Below are positions 1 to 9,998 of a DNA stretch of 64,000 bases, piece after piece. The stretch's first letter is position 1, and each line of letters starts with the position of its first letter. Below the pieces are notes generated by a model. The model was not told the origin of the DNA. It worked only from the letters and a program-made list of their open reading frames with translations, and ran no database searches. A program made the translations under genes and the position numbers. Origin of the DNA: Flammula alnicola (Eukaryota > Basidiomycota > Agaricomycetes > Agaricales > Strophariaceae); the NCBI GenBank assembly GCA_015499995.1, contig JADNRV010000022.1:62001-126000 (forward strand), in the 5' to 3' direction.

Positions 1-564
1 TCCTTTCATTGATATGATCTGTAACATTCGCTTGCCAAATTGAAATGTTTCCGATAGAAGCTGCGCTCAATCTACGCAACTTGACGTACATAAGTTATGC
101 ATGTCTGTGGGCCAACTGAAGTTGTTTCCAGACATGGTTTAGATTGCAGTGCATTATCAGTACAATCACCATCCTGTGTTTCATCTATCATGCACGATGC
201 CAGGAACTGAGTTGGCAACGTGGTCGTCAAGCCCAATTATCAAACATCGTGTTGCCATCGAGGTTGTTGTCTTTGGCCTGATCTCACATACGCCGCTTTG
301 CAGGGAAAACGTGTTTGCCTCAATTTGATCAAGAACGGACGGAGCTGGTCATGATGAGCCTTGAATGTGTTCACCCAGGTGCGTTATGTAGATTGCATGG
401 CAATCGTGCTCGTACAATGCGGCGAAAGCTGATTCATATATATTAATACAGTCAATCACCGCTCCTAGTACACATTTCTCCTGGAGAGCGTAACCTATTA
501 GACTAGGCTGAGCTTAGCACATCCTACCTGCCACTTGTCGCCACTGCCACTCGTCTCTTGGACC
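1..564. other. Intergenic start of window, no gene seen
   Basis: No reading frame with coding character is visible on either strand. The last 150 bases hold a TATA-like AT run (tatatattaatac near 437-449) that could belong to the promoter of the gene starting at 565. Nothing else is recognised. Confidence 0.5.
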
Positions 565-1458
565 ATGACAGACTTCCACCACTCGCCGTCGACGCCTGGA
601 CCTCACCACGGAGGCTATCGGCAGCCACAGCCACATACGTACTCACGTTCACAGTCGACACTCGACACCGCCCGCGCCAACGTTCCTTGGGAACACATGG
701 CAGAAGCTTTTACTTGGGTCGCGGAGGAGGAATATATGAAAGGGAGGAAACGAAGCATGAAGACGGAGGATTGGGTCAGGGAGCAGCAGCACTTCTTTAA
801 CCCCAAAGCCGGCAATTACCCCGTAACAAGACCGCGGGCGAACAAGATTCGGAGGCAAGAGTGGGAGGAACTCATCTACGTCTACGGAATTGAGGCGGAT
901 CAGTGGATGAGACAGCAGGAACGAGCCCGCCGACTCGCAGAGGAGCGAGACAAAGCTAAGGTCCGCATCCAAGACGAGCTGCGGAGGATCGAGGCACGCT
1001 TTCAGGAGAAGCGCGATGCTGAAAGGCGAGAGCGAGAAGACGGAAGGCGCCAGGCGCACGTTGAGCGTCGAGAGAAGGAGGCGAGAGACCGCGCCAAACT
1101 AGACAAGTTGATTTTAGACGGCTGGACGAGTTACGAGTCACAATGGGCGTCGCTGCCCTCATCTTCGGAATCGCTGGAATTTAAGAAGACGCCTTGGCCG
1201 CTTATATTACCACCAAGGAACACGGACGACATTACGCGAGACGGAATTGTCGCATTCCTTTTTTCTCCACTGCATTCACAAAACCAGTCGCGCAAAGACA
1301 GGATTCGGAGCGCTCAACTTCGGTGGCACCCCGACAGGTTTCGACGTTTCTTGGGGCGGGTACCAGAGACGGAGAGGGCGGCTGTTGAGGAAGGGGTTGG
1401 AATTGTAGCACGATGTCTAAACGAACTGATGGAAAGGGAAAAGCGGAGTAGATATTAA
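565..1458 (+). CDS. Coiled-coil protein with C-terminal J-like helix (NFKBIL1-like)
   Basis: A single uninterrupted exon of about 297 residues. I start at the ATG at 565 because the upstream in-frame extension lacks an ATG. Residues about 110-190 are a highly charged Arg/Glu/Lys helix, almost certainly a coiled coil. Near residue 253 stands a J-domain-like signature, LRWHPDRF, where HPD is the Hsp70-stimulating tripeptide of DnaJ proteins. The same layout of charged coil followed by an R-W-H-P-D-[KR]-F helix near the C-terminus is known from NFKBIL1-type proteins and from a family of anonymous basidiomycete proteins. A role as an Hsp70 co-chaperone is inference from that motif; a complete J domain (helices I-IV) is not evident. 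The gene sits head-to-tail with MIA40, with only 84 bases between. It lacks introns, unlike most neighbours. Confidence 0.65.
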   Translation: MTDFHHSPSTPGPHHGGYRQPQPHTYSRSQSTLDTARANVPWEHMAEAFTWVAEEEYMKGRKRSMKTEDWVREQQHFFNPKAGNYPVTRPRANKIRRQEWEELIYVYGIEADQWMRQQERARRLAEERDKAKVRIQDELRRIEARFQEKRDAERREREDGRRQAHVERREKEARDRAKLDKLILDGWTSYESQWASLPSSSESLEFKKTPWPLILPPRNTDDITRDGIVAFLFSPLHSQNQSRKDRIRSAQLRWHPDRFRRFLGRVPETERAAVEEGVGIVARCLNELMEREKRSRY

Positions 1459-1542
1459 GTATTTGTACATGTTTCTTTCGGGAGATTATCTGCCGTGTAT
1501 TACTCATAATTTCATTCTCGGATTCTCTTACTCAGCTGCACA

Positions 1543-2368
1543 ATGTTCTCTCGTCTCTCCCGTCTCCCTCTTCGCAGATCCTTGCATACAGGGCCTGGCG
1601 CCGCAAGGTCTGCTGGCGCTTTTGGAAGGCCAGCACGAGTCGCCCTCGGTGTTTCTGCGGCCACGGCTGCCTACCTGACTTGGCAATTAACGCGAGAGAG
1701 GAACCAAATATCTTTGGATTCTCCTCAGGCATCGAGATGTCAGTTTTTTTCATTTGAATATCTCAGTTTTCTAAAAAATATATTAAATCGTATATAATAG
1801 CATCAGAACGTTCGTTAACGACAAAAACGTCGCGACTTCCTGAGGCTCCTTCAGAACCTACACTCTCGTCGGCATCCACGTCAACTGCCGAAAGCGATGT
1901 GTTTGTCCCCGACGTGCCCTCTGACTCTGAAGACGTGCCAAACCTCCGTCAGAGAATGGTGCTGCTGAAGGAGAAGGAGAAAGTTCCTCTGAAGAAGGTG
2001 GAGCTTCCGGAGGCGCGTTCAACCCAGTAACCGGCGAAATTAACTGGGATTGCCCTTGCCTTGGTGGAATGGCTCATGGGCCTTGTGGACCAGAGTTCCG
2101 AGAGGCATTCTCCTGCTTCGTCTTCTCTGAAGCTGAGCCAAAGGCATCAACTGCGTGGAGAAATTCCAGAACATGCAGAACTGCTTCAGGGCTCACCCAG
2201 ACGTCTATGCCGACGGTGTGTTTCTCTCTTATTTGACCCGCAGCATTTTTGGCTGACTGTATGATGGCTTTGACAGAGATAATGAACGATGATGATGACG
2301 AGGAAGTCCCAGCCAATGATGGGTCAAATGACTTGCCTCCTCCGGAACACTCAACTGACGACAAATAA
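1543..2368 (+). CDS. MIA40: Mitochondrial intermembrane space import protein MIA40 (frame break in exon 2)
   Basis: MIA40 is the oxidoreductase that traps and oxidises cysteine-rich proteins entering the mitochondrial intermembrane space, working with Erv1. Exon 1 (1543-1738) encodes an Arg-rich presequence and a hydrophobic anchor ([18 protein letters not shown]). An acidic linker follows. The catalytic CPC motif ([12 protein letters not shown]) and two CX9C helices ([11 protein letters not shown] and [11 protein letters not shown]) give the complete CHCH fold. A 61-nt intron (2216-2276) precedes an acidic tail ending in TAA at 2366-2368. The frame of exon 2 ([20 protein letters not shown]) does not match the CPC domain frame; the switch lies near 1930-1955. 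Either a further 56-nt intron (1899-1954, weak acceptor) or a single missing base in the AAACC stretch near 1938-1943 explains it. Continuity of sense in the linker favours the missing base. Identity is secure; the linker is not. Confidence 0.88.
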
Positions 2369-2689
2369 ACGGCGACGTGACTCCGAGTACCCAGAAGCCC
2401 CAATTAGATGCGGCACCTATTCCCGTGATTCGTAGGCCAAGACCCCGTTCAATCCAAAACCACCACACTTGGAGGACCACATACACCCATTGTAGAGTTA
2501 CATCTTATCGCATTATTAATTTATCTATTCCCCTTGCACCCCCACTTAATCCATAATCACATCGGAATATTTGGGACGCATATTGTGCATTGAAAGATAT
2601 GAGTGTTTAATATATCGATACATTCAGACCAGGTATACAAGCAAAACAACAGAGGAGCAGAAACACCGAGCAACAATATCCATAAACAC
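2369..2689. other. Convergent 3' spacer between MIA40 and MCM2
   Basis: AT-rich spacer holding the 3' ends of two converging genes. No reading frame of coding character is seen on either strand. Confidence 0.5.
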
Positions 2690-5600
2690 TTAATCCATTT
2701 TAAAATGCTTCTCAATAACCTTATCCCGTAGGATATACCCATTAGTGGCGAACAGTTTAGACCTCAAGAAGGGATTGATATCAAAGATATCATGTTCCTT
2801 GGCCTGAAAAATTGGACGTTGAGCAAGTGCTTGGTCACTGTCCACAACATACAACTCACCCTGTCTTCGAGTTCAGATAATTTAACGATAACGTTGTCCG
2901 GTTGCTCATGATGCTTGTATTGGTATTCACGAGCTTTGTTCTTTACGAGGCCGCCAAGGAGGAAAGCAAGCAGCTCTTCGTGATCTTTTGATTGTGTAAG
3001 GTATTTTCGGAATCCCTGTGGACAGATAAAACAGTTGATTGGGATACGTGACATGGACATGAAAAGGGCGGACTTACCCTCTGAAGGTCTTCTTGATACT
3101 CAATTTCTGAGCACTAACAAAACTACCAACGGCCACCTCGATCGCAAGATCAATATCGTCTGCACGAACGTATTCACGCAGGGCCATCTTGGCGCTAGCT
3201 TCCGCCATACGTATCATGCTCTCCAGATGACGAACGGTAATAGGATAGGAGCCCGTCGCCATAGACTCGCGTCGCAGGTCCGCGAAAAGTCGCGCAAGCT
3301 TCTCTTGATCGAGGTCGAATAGCTTAGGCTTTATCTTCTCCCTTGCGTACATGATATACTTCCGTAGGACGTCTTGTGGGATGATCTATAGCAACAATAA
3401 TGAGTGAACTCGTAGTAAAACGATAAAAACACGCTCACGTCCGCATCCAAAGTGGTCGCAACATCCATCTCCTCTGTCTCTTTATCGAATTTGGGATGGC
3501 TGCGCAGATGACTGCCAACCACAAACCGCGCCAGCAACTCATCCATGACCGGATCCACAGTGTCTTTCACGACGCAAAGCACATCGAAACGCGACAAGAT
3601 GGGCTCCGTCAACTCAACGTTCTGCGAAAACGGAACGGTAGGATTATATCGTCCGCGGATGGGATTGGCTGCAGCGATAATCGCACAGCGCGCTTGGAGA
3701 CTCGTCACAATACCCGCCTTGGCAATGGAGATGGATTGCTGTTCCATAGCTTCATGAATGGAAGTCCGGTCGGCATCGTTCATCTTATCGAACTCGTCAA
3801 TCAGACAGGTGCCTTTATCCGCGAGGACAAGTGCGCCTCCTTCGAGGGTCCATTCGGCGGTGATGGGGTCCTTGCGAACACTGGCAGTGAGACCGACAGC
3901 AGAGGCACCTTGGCCAGTAGCGAAGACGGAGCGATGTGCAGTCTTCTCGACATATTTGAGGAATTGTGATTTAGCGGTACCGGGATCTCCCAGGAGAAGG
4001 ACATTGATATCTCCACGAATGCGAAGCTTGTGGTTGATATCCTTGGGAACACCACCAAAGAGCGAGAGGGCGATGGCAGTCTTGATATCTTCGTGGCCAT
4101 AAATAGAAGGCGCAATGGATTTAATGATTCGCTTGCGAATTCTTTCGTCCTTGGCGAGGTTCCGCATCTCCCTTTCGTCTTCTTCAGTGAGGCGGAAGGC
4201 AGCAAACAAGTCCTCTTTCTTGTTGACGTGGTTGGCTTCAATGATTGTCGAGAATACCGGGAATCCGTTCTTGGAGTTCAAGGAGGCATCAAAATTATTG
4301 CGATAGATGCCAGTCACTTCCTGTGGTGTCGTTAGCTATGCAGAAAGAGGCAAAGACGTGAAACCGACTAACCACTTCCTCTCCTGGCTTCGCGCTGTCA
4401 ATAAGGTCCCATAGAAGAATAACTTCGCGGTGTCGAGGCAAACGACCTGCGGGAACCGATCCAGGAGATTCCTGCAGCGTCATCTTTTGATAATTGCGAT
4501 AAACAGTCTGAAAAAAATCGATCAGCTGAGGCAATTTACATGGCATGAATCAACCAACGTGCCTGCTCTGAGTTGACTGTAAAAGGGCCCTTGCTCTCGC
4601 AATTGGCACAGTAGCTAATCCTGACTTCTCTGGACGCGTCTTGGTAGAAAGGGCCAAGTACAGCCCCGCATTTCCGACAATCAAATTTGACATATTTTAG
4701 TTGAGGAAAAACTCCGGTTCGCCGTGTCACCACACCCGAAATGCGAACAAGATTGTTGAGATTTGATCGGCGCAAATCCCGTAGGGTTGAGCTCAGAGGA
4801 AGGTCCGCAATGCGGACATGGACCTCGGAATGAATACGCTTGTAGGCTGGGAAGTAGACGAGAATGGCGTCAAGGGCGATTTCATCAAAGATTTCGAGCA
4901 TAGCGGCAGGTGAATTGGTCAGGAAGTATGCCAGAATGGGTTTGGAGAGAGCCAGATGAAGATATGAAATCTCGAGGGATTCGGAGTTAGCTATAATGGT
5001 AGATTAGCCAACGAAAGAGACCATTTCGGAGAATTTCTCACTTTCTCCCAGTTGTTTAATACGCTGGCCATAAACAGACGCGCCATGTTCGTCGAGGTAG
5101 GTCATTAAGAACTGGCGGAAGTGTCTGACGATGGATCGTCGAACTCGATCATGGGCAATCCACTCGACAATAGACTTCGCCTTAATGTCGCTCAGTTGTT
5201 CCAATGGAATTTCCTGTAAAAACAACGCGTGAAAAGAGAGTAGCAACACGAGCTTGAAGTAAAACTTACGTCCTCGACACCATCAAGATCATCAGCGTCT
5301 CTTCGTTCATCGTATTGTTTCCTTGTGCGCCTTTTCATACTCGCGATTCCTAATTCATCATCGGCATCTTCATCATCCATATCTGCGTCACTGCCTAGGA
5401 AAGCGGGTGCATGACTTCGGCGAGCTGCTCGTTGGCCCTTTCTGCCACCACGTTCCGCCCGGTCACGACGTGCCATCTTTGCTTCAGCAGCGCGACGCGC
5501 AGCAGCAGAAATTTCCTCGAGATCTTCTTCGTCGTCGATACCAGCTTCCGAATATCTATCAAGGACCTCATTTGCGGCATAGTCTCTATAGCATGAAGAA

Positions 5601-5924
5601 TATCAGTAGCCAGGTCGGGATTAGGGAAGATGGATTCATACTCCTCGAGGGCTTCTCCGAAGAGGTCTTCCCCTTCTGCGTCTTCTTCTTCGTCTACATC
5701 ATGAATCGCATCTCGGTCATCCAAGCTATCATCAGTGTCGGAGAATGGTGCAGGTGGCGACGATGGTGGGAGTGACGATTGTGAGTTACGACGCGTCGGT
5801 GTCGGGTGTTGTGGGGGGGATGAAGCGGCGGCAGGAGACGAGTCTCTTTGTCGTTTAGAGCCACGGGGAGGCTGGAAGATCTAGTTAGACATATTTGAAA
5901 GGGAATCGACGCGTTTCTTACCAT
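2690..5924 (-). CDS. MCM2: DNA replication licensing factor MCM2
   Basis: One of six subunits of the MCM2-7 replicative helicase. Read from 5924 down, the ATG stands alone in exon 1: a 50-nt intron (5921-5872) begins directly after it. An acidic Ser/Asp/Glu-rich tail follows, typical of MCM2 and the site of histone H3-H4 binding and DDK phosphorylation. A C4 zinc finger (CRKCGAV ... CANCESKG) lies near 4600-4700. The MCM2-specific block [13 protein letters not shown] near 4310 separates it from other MCMs. The AAA+ core carries Walker A (GDPGTAKSQ), Walker B ([10 protein letters not shown]) and the arginine finger (LSRFD). The C-terminus has the helical lid and ends ...EKHFKMD at 2690. An apparent stop near 5025 is removed by a canonical 51-nt intron with a ctaat branch site, giving the expected KQLGETNSESLE junction. 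About 900 residues; essential, nuclear. Confidence 0.95.
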
Positions 5925-6187
5925 TGTATAGTTGTCGGAGGGGTAGGAATGATGAAGAAATTTAATGAGGTCGCGACGCGTTCAATTCTGAGAGCTGAGT
6001 TTGAATAGCGCGTTCAGGAGGAGTTTCAACCTATTTTAAATTTTGACTCTTCAAGTTGTGCTCCCGTCTGGAGCATGCTCGATATTAAAGCCATACGGAA
6101 ACCAGTGCGTCTGCTTGTATCTCGTAACTCAAGAGGGCATCGCGAATTATGGTCAAATATATCCTAGTCTACGGCTTTCCAATAATC

Positions 6188-6701
6188 TCAGCTTCGAATC
6201 TCCGCTTCCCGCATGAGCTCCTCCGTAATAGGTTTCGGGAAATTTGCTATCGGTTCACTGTCGACAATGGGTTAGAAACACTTTCGAAAAGCATATCCAG
6301 AAGTTAACGTACTCCCGCACATCCCAGACGTCCTCGCTGCTCTTTCCCAGCCGCCTATTTGCCCACCACTCTGCCCGGCGACGAATCCACGCTTCACGCT
6401 GTTCCTCGGGATGCATGACCTTGAGCGTCAAGCAAAACTTGAATTCCTCAAACTTGCGGTCACAATTGGTTCTCTGACCATATCGATAGAGTGATTTTAG
6501 TTGATTTCGGATGACTGTTGGGTATCCACTATGGTCAAAAACCTTCACGAAAGGTCGATGAAATTGGGCTTTCTTACCGCTACAAGATATGTAATCATCG
6601 AAAACGCTAATGCATCCTGGGATATCACCTGGGGTAGGGTGGAGCAGGCGCAGTCTTGCCTCTTCTTCCTCTACAGCCTTCTTGAAGTTGAGTTTAGACA
6701 T
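6188..6701 (-). CDS. EMI1: EMI1-like twin CX9C protein (DUF3128)
   Basis: Two exons (6701-6313 and 6257-6188, 55-nt intron) encode 152 residues. Two CX9C helices are visible, CISVFDDYISC and CDRKFEEFKFC, separated by a segment rich in aromatic and basic residues, followed by a Trp/Arg-rich helix (WIRRRAEWWANRR). This is the DUF3128 family typified by yeast Emi1, first named as early meiotic induction protein 1. The twin CX9C pattern is the hallmark of small intermembrane-space proteins oxidised by MIA40, whose gene lies 4 kb away; a functional link through that pathway is inference. The start at 6701 is the only ATG preceding the conserved region, and the final exon restores a short acidic C-terminus. 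Same strand as MCM2 and BOS1. Confidence 0.8.
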
Positions 6702-7900
6702 GGGCTCAAAGGTCGACTCTCAGCAGCTGACACTCGGGCGGTGACTTCCGAGGGAAACAAGGCCATACAACTTCGGCAGACGATCTCAATCGATGCCGCT
6801 CAGCGCTCATCTTTTGACCAGCTTGGAATATCGATGGCCGAAAGGCATAACTATCTCGTTAAAGTCACTACATAGTGCGGCTCGGTGCCTGCTCATCTTA
6901 TAAAATACTCTATCCATTTCTTGATAGCCAATAGGCACATAGATCAAAGCTATCTGTTAGTTGATATTCAACTTGGGCCATCAGGCGGGCGCTTAACATC
7001 CACATTTCTATTGCCCGGGATATGCACTCACTCCCAACTTCCAGCATCAACTAACATTCGCCATGCGATCACATATATTATTTAAACCCCACTGGACCCA
7101 TCTTCTTCAGCGTTCGCATTGAACATTCAGGCAAGATCACCACATGGATAACTCGAATATATGAGTACATCTGTGAGCCGAAGAAACAGCAATGAATCGT
7201 CTCATTGTTGATCGCACTCAGTTCAATGGTGCTGGTCTGACGATCCAACATCCCACACAAGTCTCATACATATCACTATTAATTTGGTACATATACTCTG
7301 CATCTTGTCATGCATTCTCGGAATTCAGTTCTTTCGCGACATGTCAATTGGAACTTTCTTCCAGACGGGATCCGTTTACAGTTTACTAAATCATCATTTT
7401 TTCTTATCACAGTCACTTGTGCCTGCAACAACGGTCAGGTATATGTCTTATCCGTATATTCATCACTCGCTCTAGTTTGGGGTGACCGGGTCTTCGAGAA
7501 GGCTCGCCCGTTGTGAGCTGCGCTATGGTGGTTACTCCCATGAAGATCACTCCACATTAGACACCCAATTGTGTGAAGGCAAGGCAGGCGATACATGCGA
7601 ATAAGATTTGCTCGCCGATATTTGAAAGGCGTCCAAATAAGTGAAGTAGGTAGAATTCTTGGACACCTTAACTTCGGCGGTCTCGGGGGAAGAATGTGAG
7701 GATGAGACTTGTACACGGCTGCTTTTTGATGTGGTGCGTTCACTGCCCTTTTTGCCCGAAACAGCCTTGGACCAGAGCGAAAGGGGGACTACAAGGTGTA
7801 TGACCTTCGAGCCCTGGTCAATTGCGTGATACAAATCGACATTAGTAGAGAGTATAGAAAACAACCCGGGAAAAATAAAGACACATCGCAAGCCAGTGCA
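6702..7900. other. Intergenic region downstream of BOS1, no convincing gene
   Basis: Several 60-110-codon open frames exist on both strands, but none has a conserved motif or an ATG-plus-splice structure I trust. The stretch near 7640-7850 read on the reverse strand has Ser/Lys-rich composition that could be a short exon or the BOS1 3' UTR. Confidence 0.4.
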
Positions 7901-8913
7901 TCATCCGAGATACCTCCATATCAAATAGAAACAGAAGAACGTGAACAAGGCACCACCTAAGAATATATATGTGTCTTGCGTACTGCAAAATCCAACAAAT
8001 CGTCAATTTCAGGGGAAACGAACAGGAGCGGAGAAACACGAAATACGCACCTCCGTCGCTCAATCCAACCGATGACGTCTCTACTCAGCCCCAGCGTGTT
8101 TGCAGCGTCCAAAATCCGCCGTTGCGTGCCTTTGAGCATATTGCGTTGGTCGACAAGGTTATCCAGAACCTCCCTTCCTTGGGCTAGGAACTCATCCAGC
8201 CGGCTATCCGTGTTTTGGATGAAACTGTGCTCGTCCAGGGCGCGGAACTCTCTGCTCCCCATCCCTGGCTGTGGCGTCGAGCCGCGAAACGGCGACTCCG
8301 AGACAGGTTCTTCCTGCGGCCTCAACCCAGGATGTAGCGTTGAGTTACTGGGCTGCGTCTGCGTGAAGCGCCGTCGGGCGTCAGAGGGTGACATTGGAGC
8401 GGCGGAGGATGCGGATATGAGCTCGGCACGTTTTGATTCTTGGATCTAGACGTGACGTGCATGTTAAGAACGACAAATGGCACACGACAAGGAAATATGT
8501 GCGCACTGCAGCAGCATTTTCGCCCTTGACTCGGTCAAACTGACTTCGTAGCTCTGCGTAGTCCGCACGGAATTTCTGAACTCGCCTAGTGGACAATAAT
8601 GTATCCAGTGTAAGTATACGGTTGGATCAAAGGCGCGACAACATCATACATCTGTGCTTTCTCCTGCTTGGCCTTGATTATTTCGCGTTTTGTCATTGAA
8701 TCATAGTCGTCAATCGTGCGATGCATAGCAGAGAGAGATGCGGATATTTGGCCTGTAAGTCAAAGGTAAATTATGTCAACGCAGTTACACTCGAAAGCCA
8801 TAAATTCAGTATCTACCCAAAAGAGCTGGTGAGTTGTCGCCATTCCGCAGCCGCTCCATGTCGGCCTGCAGTGAGTTCGTTTGGCGTACGCCAGAGGTAT
8901 ACAAGGAATTCAT
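7901..8913 (-). CDS. BOS1: Golgi Qb-SNARE BOS1 (membrin/GOSR2)
   Basis: BOS1 is the Qb-SNARE on ER-to-Golgi vesicles that pairs with Sed5, Bet1 and Sec22. Five exons can be joined. Exon 1 begins MNSLYTSGVRQTNSLQ at 8913. Following exons carry the N-terminal helical domain (ISASLSAMHRTIDDYD and RVQKFRADYAELRSQF). A Ser/Pro-rich linker precedes the SNARE motif, with the strongly conserved LVDQRNMLKGTQRRILDAAN block and the I-G-W-I-E-R-R end. The last exon encodes a single C-terminal membrane anchor (FLGGALFTFFCFYLIWRYLG) and stops at 7901. The total is about 240 residues, as usual for the family. All introns are 50-70 nt. The promoter lies between 8913 and a probable transposon remnant starting at 9025. 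Confidence 0.92.
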
Positions 8914-9024
8914 GGTATCTGAGTTTAAGTTAGGGATATGGAGGACGTAATGGAACTCGCGCGTTGTCTAAAGCGAGGTGCAGTCCACAATGCACCGAAA
9001 GGTGAACACACTGACAGTGACTGA

Positions 9025-9998
9025 TAGTGGAGAGGCGCAACACCTGTTCGTCGCCGCGGCTGATGACTAATCGCACAGCCACACAAAACATGGCAAATGA
9101 ACGATTTCGTTCGTCTTCATCTAATTAACAACAATAAACCTTGTCTATGTCCAGTTAAAGCTTTTAAATAGTAAATTATAAAGGTATATGCAAGTATGGT
9201 ACATGAAAAGGTATTAAAATTGAGTTCTAAGATGAAAAAAATGCACCTACACTAAATTATCTTCATGGTCAGAATTGTCAGATACATATAAGTAGAGTCA
9301 TCTGCATGAGAATCGGCCATTTCAATGTCATCCAATGCATTTTACTTGGGCTGAGATGTTGGTTTTGTGTCGTTTTACGGCTTTCTTGAGCTCAGCCACG
9401 CACTCAGGCTTCTTGCCGATTTTGGATTTCAAAGGCACCCATTCCGTGAGATCCTTGTAACTTTTCTCATTCTCGCGATGCTAATCGAGTTGCTCGTTGA
9501 GTTCTTGACCATTGAGCACATTGACTTCATTGTCAAATATGATTATTCCTTAGTAAGATATGGGTATCGCAGAGGCAGAGGATAGCGCGTCTGCGCGTTC
9601 CATCACGTGTTACGTAAGCTAATGAGCGCGTCTCTCGTGTTTTTTTGTGGCTCAACTTGGACATCAATCTTGCGTCAATCTGACCAAAACACTAGATCAA
9701 ATTAGTTTTTAGGACTATCTCCTGGATTTGGGTTGACGAAATGGTAAAAATATGTTTTTGTCCTTGAGTAACGCGCCCTTGACGCGTCATTAAGCATGGT
9801 TCCTGGCACATTTTCTTTGATTTTATTAAGCCAGATCCTGAGTAGAACACTTATAACCTCGTATCTGCATGACTTATAGGTAGGAGGGCCGCTGCTGGGA
9901 CGAAACTTGGATTACACTTTTTTGCATGAAAATATGAGGGGCACAACAACAACAAATAAAGGCCGCGCATCAGGCATTAATATTGCGCCTCTCCACTG
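9025..9998. mobile_element. Probable decayed DNA transposon with 15-bp inverted termini
   Basis: A perfect 15-base inverted repeat brackets this interval: agtggagaggcgcaa at 9026-9040 and its complement at 9983-9997. With one more base the ends read TAGTGG and CAGTGG, resembling hAT-type termini. The repeat does not extend cleanly inward and I find no clear 8-bp target duplication. The interior is AT-rich and holds a short fossil reading frame on the reverse strand (9328-9549). A non-autonomous or decayed class II element just upstream of BOS1 is the best explanation, but one 15-bp match alone is not proof. Confidence 0.4.
9328..9549 (-). pseudogene. Fossil reading frame with one internal stop
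   Basis: Read on the reverse strand, the frame gives a hydrophilic, clearly protein-like sequence (NVLNGQELNEQLD, then after a TAG at 9483-9481 HRENEKSYKDLTEWVPLKSK, then a Lys-rich helix ending near AVKRHK). It is enclosed by stops near 9550 and 9328. The Leu/Gln/Lys/Glu composition and KIGKKPE-type helix look like the end of a small DNA-binding or adaptor domain. I do not recognise the family. Its position inside the inverted-repeat interval suggests a relic of a transposon-encoded protein. Confidence 0.4.

Noticed and set aside
5004..5070. Apparent in-frame stop in MCM2
   Set aside because: Removed by a canonical 51-nt intron (gtgaga...tatag with a ctaat branch site) that restores the conserved junction.
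6190..6210. ttcgaatc box resembling a tRNA T-loop
   Set aside because: Lies in the EMI1 coding sequence and no acceptor stem or anticodon arm pairs with it.
7547..7891. Reverse-strand open frame of about 114 codons just downstream of BOS1
   Set aside because: No ATG in frame before the protein-like part and no motif; it may be 3' UTR of BOS1.
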